DNA of 64,000 bases from Candidatus Sulfotelmatobacter sp. (GTDB taxonomy: Bacteria > Acidobacteriota > Terriglobia > Terriglobales > Acidobacteriaceae), in contig JASHNU010000079.1 in NCBI GenBank assembly GCA_030041475.1, positions 1-64,000 of the forward strand, in the 5' to 3' direction. The notes below the pieces were generated by a model. That model saw nothing but the letters and a program-made list of their open reading frames with translations. It was not told where the DNA came from and did no database searches. A program made the position numbers and the translations under genes. Of the stretch, positions 60,367 to 64,000 are shown one piece after another. Each line of letters opens with the position of its first letter. The stretch's first letter is position 1.

Positions 60367-61734
60367 CTATTTCAAGTGCACCGTCGCTTCCGTTTCCTTG
60401 TAGCCCGCCGTTCCCTTCTTCACTTTTGGCATGCCGTACTTTGGTTTGATTTCGTGACAGCCTTCTTCGCAGAAGACGCCTCCTTCGGCTGATTCTGGTG
60501 TCGGCATCGGGGAGTTTACGGCGATCTCGCGTTCTTCCTCTATAACCCGCTCTACGTCCGCGATCAAGTCGGCATTCTCTTTGCCTGTCATCCACTTCTT
60601 TTCTTTCAGCAGGTAATTTTCGAAACGTGCGATCGGGTCGCGCTTTTTCCAGAACTCGAACATCTCTTTCGGTACGTAACTGGCCGCGTCGTGGATGGCG
60701 TGGCCTTTCATGCGCATCATCTTGGCTTCGATGAACGTAGGGCCTTCGCCGCGATGCGCGCGCGCGACGGCTTCGTGGACCGCGTCGTAGACCTGGCAGG
60801 CGTCGGTGCCGTCGACGATCACCGCCGGGATGCCGTACCCGATGGCGCGTTCGGCGAGATCCTGGCAGCGGTATTGCATTTCGGACGGCGTGGAGTAGGC
60901 CCACTCATTGCTTTCCACGACGAGCACGAGTCCGAGATTCTGTACAGCAGCAAAATTAATGCCTTCGTAGGTAACACCCGTGGACTGGCCTCCGTCGCCG
61001 ATCCAGGTCATGACGGCAAGGTTGCGTCCCTGCAGGCGCGCGCCGAGCGCCACGCCCGACATGACGGGAATCAGATCGCCGAGCATGGAGATGGGCGAGA
61101 CCATGTTGCGCTTTTCGATGTCGCCGAAGTGCGAGGTGCCGTCGCGACCCTTGGTGGGTGAGTCGGCTTTGGCCATGTACTGCATCATGACATCGCTGGC
61201 TCCAAAGCCGCGAACGAGCAGCGAGCCTTGGTTGCGGATCATGGGCGCGAACCAGTCGTCTTTATCGAGCGCATAAGACGACGCGCAGGAGCAGGCTTCC
61301 TGGCCGAGGCCAAAATAGACGCCGCCAACGACTTTGCCCTGCTTGTAGAGATTCTCGAGGGCAATCTCCATTTTGCGGTTGAGCAGCATATAGCGGTAAA
61401 TTTCGATCGCCTGTTCTTTGCTCAAATATTTCGAGTCGCGGATGTGTGGAACGGGAACGTCGCGATCGCCGGTGACCTCGTAGCGAACGTGCTCGTCGCC
61501 GTGCTTGTCTTTTTCCGCGACCTGGCGAACCGTGAAATTCGGGTGCTCGAGGCGGTAGTCGGGGATGGAGTAGGTGCGAACGTCATGGTTGGACGTGGGT
61601 GCCCCATTCTCGCCCTGAGCCGAGTCGAAGGGTCTCACCGCTTTTCCGAGAAGTTGGGAGTTCGACCTGGACGCACCGTTACGCGGACGGTTGCCATTGG
61701 AGCCTGCTTTTGATTTCTTCTTACTGTTCCCCAT
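60367..61734 (-). CDS. 2-oxoacid dehydrogenase E1 alpha subunit
   Basis: About 455 residues from MGNSKKKSKAGSNGNRPRNG. The thiamine-diphosphate motif is GDGGQSTGVTYEGINFAAVQ, and GLGQEACSCASSYALDKDDW and MRMKGHAIHDAASYVPKEMF complete the family pattern. Two glycine-aspartate residues of the first motif coordinate Mg. The first 60 or so residues are low in complexity; residues about 33-46 (RPFDSAQGENGAP) are encoded by a dispersed repeat (about 61604-61635). The start is preceded by an upstream open frame to 61956 that is probably untranslated. It is the first E1 gene of the complex and lies downstream of a hypothetical gene. Confidence 0.93.
   Translation of the reverse strand: MGNSKKKSKAGSNGNRPRNGASRSNSQLLGKAVRPFDSAQGENGAPTSNHDVRTYSIPDYRLEHPNFTVRQVAEKDKHGDEHVRYEVTGDRDVPVPHIRDSKYLSKEQAIEIYRYMLLNRKMEIALENLYKQGKVVGGVYFGLGQEACSCASSYALDKDDWFAPMIRNQGSLLVRGFGASDVMMQYMAKADSPTKGRDGTSHFGDIEKRNMVSPISMLGDLIPVMSGVALGARLQGRNLAVMTWIGDGGQSTGVTYEGINFAAVQNLGLVLVVESNEWAYSTPSEMQYRCQDLAERAIGYGIPAVIVDGTDACQVYDAVHEAVARAHRGEGPTFIEAKMMRMKGHAIHDAASYVPKEMFEFWKKRDPIARFENYLLKEKKWMTGKENADLIADVERVIEEEREIAVNSPMPTPESAEGGVFCEEGCHEIKPKYGMPKVKKGTAGYKETEATVHLK
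61611..61635. repeat. Dispersed repeat inside E1-alpha N-terminus
   Basis: CGCCCTGAGCCGAGTCGAAG followed by GGTCT is translated as RPFDSAQGE on the minus strand. It is the well-known repeat sequence found in many environmental genomes, here in coding sequence. Confidence 0.7.
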
Positions 61735-61804
61735 AAGGCGGCGCGGAAGGCGCGGTGTATTGATGGTATCGCGAGGGAGGGGGGAAGGGCTAGGGCAGAG
61801 GAGA

Positions 61805-62191
61805 TTATTGCTTTCGCTCTCGAATAACCAAGTGGCTTGCTGATTCAACACAGACCCATTGCATTTCCCCATCCTTCCTCTTCGTGAACGGACATACGTC
61901 GAAGTCGCCGAAAACATCTCTGCCGTATATATCGCCCTTCTTGAACACCCCATCACTTAAGTTGTCGGGAATGATGATATCGACGTCCCCAACTGCCAAC
62001 ACGCGATCCGTTCCAACACGCCAAATAGTCATCCCTATACCGTTCCCTATGCGTACTCGTCCGTGAATCTTGAAACACTGATCAACGACCTTGGGACTGT
62101 TCCTGCACGACTGCTCTTGCTGAGCGTTGAGAGGTATCGCCACAAAGGACAAGAGAAGCAGCAGCAGTAGTGGTCTCACCAGCCCCTCCAA
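61805..62191 (-). CDS. Exported hypothetical protein
   Basis: A 128-residue protein with a signal peptide (PLLLLLLLSFVAIPLNAQQ). The mature part has four cysteines, CRNSPKVVDQCFKIHGRVRI and DVCPFTKRKDGEMQWVC, suggesting two disulfides in the periplasm or outside. A central beta region (MTIWRVGTDRVLAVGDVDII) follows. The family is not recognised. It sits between lipB and the E1-alpha gene on the same strand. Confidence 0.7.
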   Translation of the reverse strand: MEGLVRPLLLLLLLSFVAIPLNAQQEQSCRNSPKVVDQCFKIHGRVRIGNGIGMTIWRVGTDRVLAVGDVDIIIPDNLSDGVFKKGDIYGRDVFGDFDVCPFTKRKDGEMQWVCVESASHLVIRERKQ

Positions 62192-62239
62192 TACTGACTA
62201 ATGATGTCGCTAGGGCGACTGATCGTCAAGGAACCCTGA

Positions 62240-63142
62240 TCACGCCCAGGTAGACTCGTCTTTCTTGTGAATCCGGCGGAGTTCGGTTGGCGGCTTCATG
62301 GGCACTCCGACGCTGCGGCCGAGAAGGGCGTCGAGCGTGTCGACCCACAAGATCTGGCTCTGGAAGACGACGCCGAAATTGCGCGAGATGGATTCGGCGA
62401 CGGTGGTGAGGTCGAGTTCGCGCCCGAGTTCTCGCTCCATCGAGGTGACCGGCTTCGATGTGATGCCGCATGGGACGATCAGGTTGAAGTAGCTGAGATC
62501 GATGTTGACGTTGAGGGCGAAGCCGTGAGAGGTGACGAAGCGCGAGATATGCACGCCGATAGCGGCGAGTTTGGCCTCCGCGTTAATGTAGGGACGGACG
62601 CATTCGTCCGTCCCAGCCGGGCAAAGCCCGGCTGTGTAGTTTTCTTGGCTACTCTCAGAACGAGTCTTCCACTCGTTCGGGCGGACCAATGGGTCCGCCC
62701 CTACATGAGCCGGATCAGTCCACACGCCAGTGAGGCCGGAGACACGTTTGGTCGCAATCGCGAAGTCGGCGCAGGAGCGCATCAGGACGTCTTCGAGGCG
62801 GCGGACGAATTCGACTGCGCCGAGCGTTTTGCGTTTGCCGTCCGGGGTGACGTATCCGCGGAGATCGAAGATCGGATAGCCGACGATCTGGCCAGGGCCA
62901 TGGAACGTGACATCACCGCCACGGTCGCATTCGAAGAGCTCAACGCCGCGCTGGATGAGGAGTTCGCGGGACGCGACGACATTCGCCGCCTTCGCGTTGC
63001 GGCCGAGCGTGATGACCGGCGAATGCTCAAGCAGCAGAAGGACGTCGCCGACTTGTCCCTCTTTGCGAAGGGCGACGAGTTGCTGCTGCAGGCGGAGACC
63101 GGTCGCATAGTCGACGGTGCCGAGTTGGACGACGGAGATCAA
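62240..63142 (-). CDS. lipB: Octanoyltransferase LipB with internal repeat-derived insert
   Basis: A 300-residue enzyme moving octanoyl from ACP to the lipoyl domains of E2 and related proteins. The start is TTG 63142. The core is intact: LLEHSPVITLGRNA, GGDVTFHGPGQIVGYPIFDL, the catalytic Lys191 in KLAAIGVHISRFVTSHGFAL, and Cys225 in LIVPCGI. Between TGVW and KLAAIG it has about 40 extra residues (about 146-186), encoded by a palindrome cluster at 62586-62706. Most LipB have fewer than ten there. It may be active if the insert loops out. Its place between lpdA and the E1 genes fits its role. Confidence 0.93.
   Translation of the reverse strand: MISVVQLGTVDYATGLRLQQQLVALRKEGQVGDVLLLLEHSPVITLGRNAKAANVVASRELLIQRGVELFECDRGGDVTFHGPGQIVGYPIFDLRGYVTPDGKRKTLGAVEFVRRLEDVLMRSCADFAIATKRVSGLTGVWTDPAHVGADPLVRPNEWKTRSESSQENYTAGLCPAGTDECVRPYINAEAKLAAIGVHISRFVTSHGFALNVNIDLSYFNLIVPCGITSKPVTSMERELGRELDLTTVAESISRNFGVVFQSQILWVDTLDALLGRSVGVPMKPPTELRRIHKKDESTWA
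62586..62706. repeat. In-frame cluster of four palindromes inside lipB
   Basis: Flanked by ATGTAGGG (62586-62593) and CCCCTACAT (62698-62706), it holds four perfect stems. GGGACGGACG/CGTCCGTCCC is at 62591-62614, AGCCGGGC/GCCCGGCT at 62615-62633, GAACGAGT/ACTCGTTC at 62658-62678, and GGGCGGACC/GGTCCGCCC at 62679-62700. Similar units occur between genes at 4172-4197 and 12199-12237. The reading frame of lipB is kept. Confidence 0.9.
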
Positions 63143-63146
63143 CTTC

Positions 63147-63277
63147 TTTTCGCCACGGATTTACACGGGTTAGACGGATGAACCAAACCGACAAAATACA
63201 TAGATCCTTCGCTGCGCTTCAGGATGACAAACGTCGGTTTATCTGTGCTCATCCGTGTGAATCCGTGGCGACGAAGT
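63147..63277. repeat. Repeat-filled spacer between lipB and lpdA
   Basis: No gene is seen. CGCCACGGATTTACACGGGT lies at about 63151-63170, a CTTCAGGATGACAAAC copy at about 63218-63233, and CTCATCCGTGTGAATCCGTG (the first family inverted) at about 63249-63268. Confidence 0.8.
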
Positions 63278-64000
63278 TCACGCATTAATCGCCAGTCCAT
63301 ACACGCTGTTCGACGCGTCCAGCATGGCCTCGGCCAACGTCGGGTGGGCATGGATGGTCCACATTAAATCTTCGACGGTGGCTTCGAGTTCCATTGCCGT
63401 GACGGCCTCGGCGATCAATTCTGTTGCCTGTGGGCCGATGATGTGGACGCCGAGGATTTCGCCGTAATCGGCGTCGCTGACGATCTTAATGAAGCCTTCG
63501 TGCTGGCCGACAATCGACGCACGTGAGTTGGCGGTGAAAGGGAATTTGCCGATCTTCACGTTGTATCCCGCTTCGCGCGCCCTGGCCTCAGTGAGGCCGA
63601 CGCTGCCGATTTCCGGATGGCAGTAGGTGCATCCGGGGATGTGTTCGGGGTTGATGGGCTTGCCGGGCTTGCCGGCGATTTTGGCAACGGCGACGAGCGC
63701 TTCCATGGCTCCGACGTGGGCGAGTTGCGGCGTGCCGAGGACGATGTCGCCGACGGCGTAGACGCCGGGTTCGGAGGTCTGCATCCACGAATCAGTCTTG
63801 ATGAATTCGCGGTCGGGCTTGATCTTCGTGCGCTCCAGGCCAATGTTTTGCGTCCGCGGCTTGCGGCCCACGGCGATTAGAATCTTTTCGGCTTCGATCT
63901 TCTGCTGCTTGCCGTCCACGGTGATCGTCACCGCGATTCCCGCTTTCGTTTTCTCGACTTTGTCGACTTTCGCACTGGTGTGGAAGTTGATGCCGCGTTT
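63278..64000 (-). CDS. lpdA: Dihydrolipoyl dehydrogenase (E3), C-terminal part
   Basis: Partial; the gene runs past the right edge of the window. About 240 residues are visible. It is an FAD/NAD disulfide oxidoreductase that re-oxidises the lipoyl arm. The NAD-domain end is KILIAVGRKPRTQNIG, the FAD motif is TSEPGVYAVGDIVLGTPQLA with the AVGD signature, and the dimer-interface domain has the catalytic HAHPTLAEAMLDAS. The active-site CxxxxC lies outside the window. It is the most upstream of the visible dehydrogenase genes on this strand. Confidence 0.95.
   Translation of the reverse strand, partial: KRGINFHTSAKVDKVEKTKAGIAVTITVDGKQQKIEAEKILIAVGRKPRTQNIGLERTKIKPDREFIKTDSWMQTSEPGVYAVGDIVLGTPQLAHVGAMEALVAVAKIAGKPGKPINPEHIPGCTYCHPEIGSVGLTEARAREAGYNVKIGKFPFTANSRASIVGQHEGFIKIVSDADYGEILGVHIIGPQATELIAEAVTAMELEATVEDLMWTIHAHPTLAEAMLDASNSVYGLAINA

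Noticed and set aside
4172-62700. Palindromes considered as CRISPR repeats
   Set aside because: Spacing is irregular, units differ in sequence, and no cas genes are present.

Overview
The window looks like a chromosomal segment of an acidobacterium, probably of the Koribacter/Terriglobia type. This is inferred from the GC-rich coding sequence, the NikR-TonB receptor and hopanoid genes, the secreted beta-rich lipoproteins, and above all several families of short palindromic repeats crowded between genes. It includes the likely replication-origin neighbourhood. No rRNA, CRISPR array, prophage or intact insertion sequence was seen.

Region by region: 1-3.2 kb holds the tail of a nickel regulator (NikR) followed by a TonB-dependent receptor. 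3.4-7.3 kb has a small conserved protein, the hopanoid radical-SAM enzyme HpnH, two hypothetical proteins and the channel MscL. 7.4 kb carries a small gene broken by a stop at codon 5. 7.7-14.7 kb is the origin block: dnaN and dnaA on the minus strand, and rpmH, rnpA, yidD, yidC and an R3H/Jag gene diverging on the plus strand. 14.8-21.7 kb holds mostly envelope and hypothetical genes: a lipoprotein, a degenerate receiver-like protein, a DUF2911-like protein, a Ycf48-like propeller, an OmpA-family protein, a DinB-like protein and a large protein with a PD-(D/E)XK-like core. 21.9-24.8 kb is the TldD/TldE protease pair.

25.3-31.0 kb is a compact five-gene [NiFe]-hydrogenase operon in the order small subunit, ferredoxin, NrfD-type membrane subunit, large subunit, maturation protease (the hybOABCD order). 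It is preceded by a large nested inverted repeat. 31.2-33.2 kb encodes 2-aminoethylphosphonate degradation (phnW-phnX). 33.3-43.2 kb mixes two predicted cellulases (GH9 and GH44), an alkylglycerone-phosphate synthase with an acyltransferase (ether lipid synthesis), and a repeat-rich lipoprotein. 43.4-53.4 kb has ribA, a TonB-like protein, tRNA-Ala(CGC), a TPR-GAF-degenerate GGDEF protein, thiolase, 3-hydroxyacyl-CoA dehydrogenase, enoyl-CoA hydratase, ribH and nusB. 53.5 kb to the end lies on the minus strand: a secreted propeller lipoprotein, then a 2-oxoacid dehydrogenase locus read from the right edge as lpdA (E3), lipB, a hypothetical gene, E1-alpha, E1-beta, an ADP-ribosylglycohydrolase, a cytochrome c and E2.

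The genes suggest an aerobic or facultative soil heterotroph that degrades plant polymers, may oxidise hydrogen, and remodels its membrane with hopanoids and possibly ether lipids. The most unusual sequence-level observation is that the palindromic intergenic repeats have entered coding sequence: a roughly 120-bp cluster of four palindromes sits in frame inside lipB, and other repeat families form the tail of ribH and part of the N-terminus of E1-alpha.
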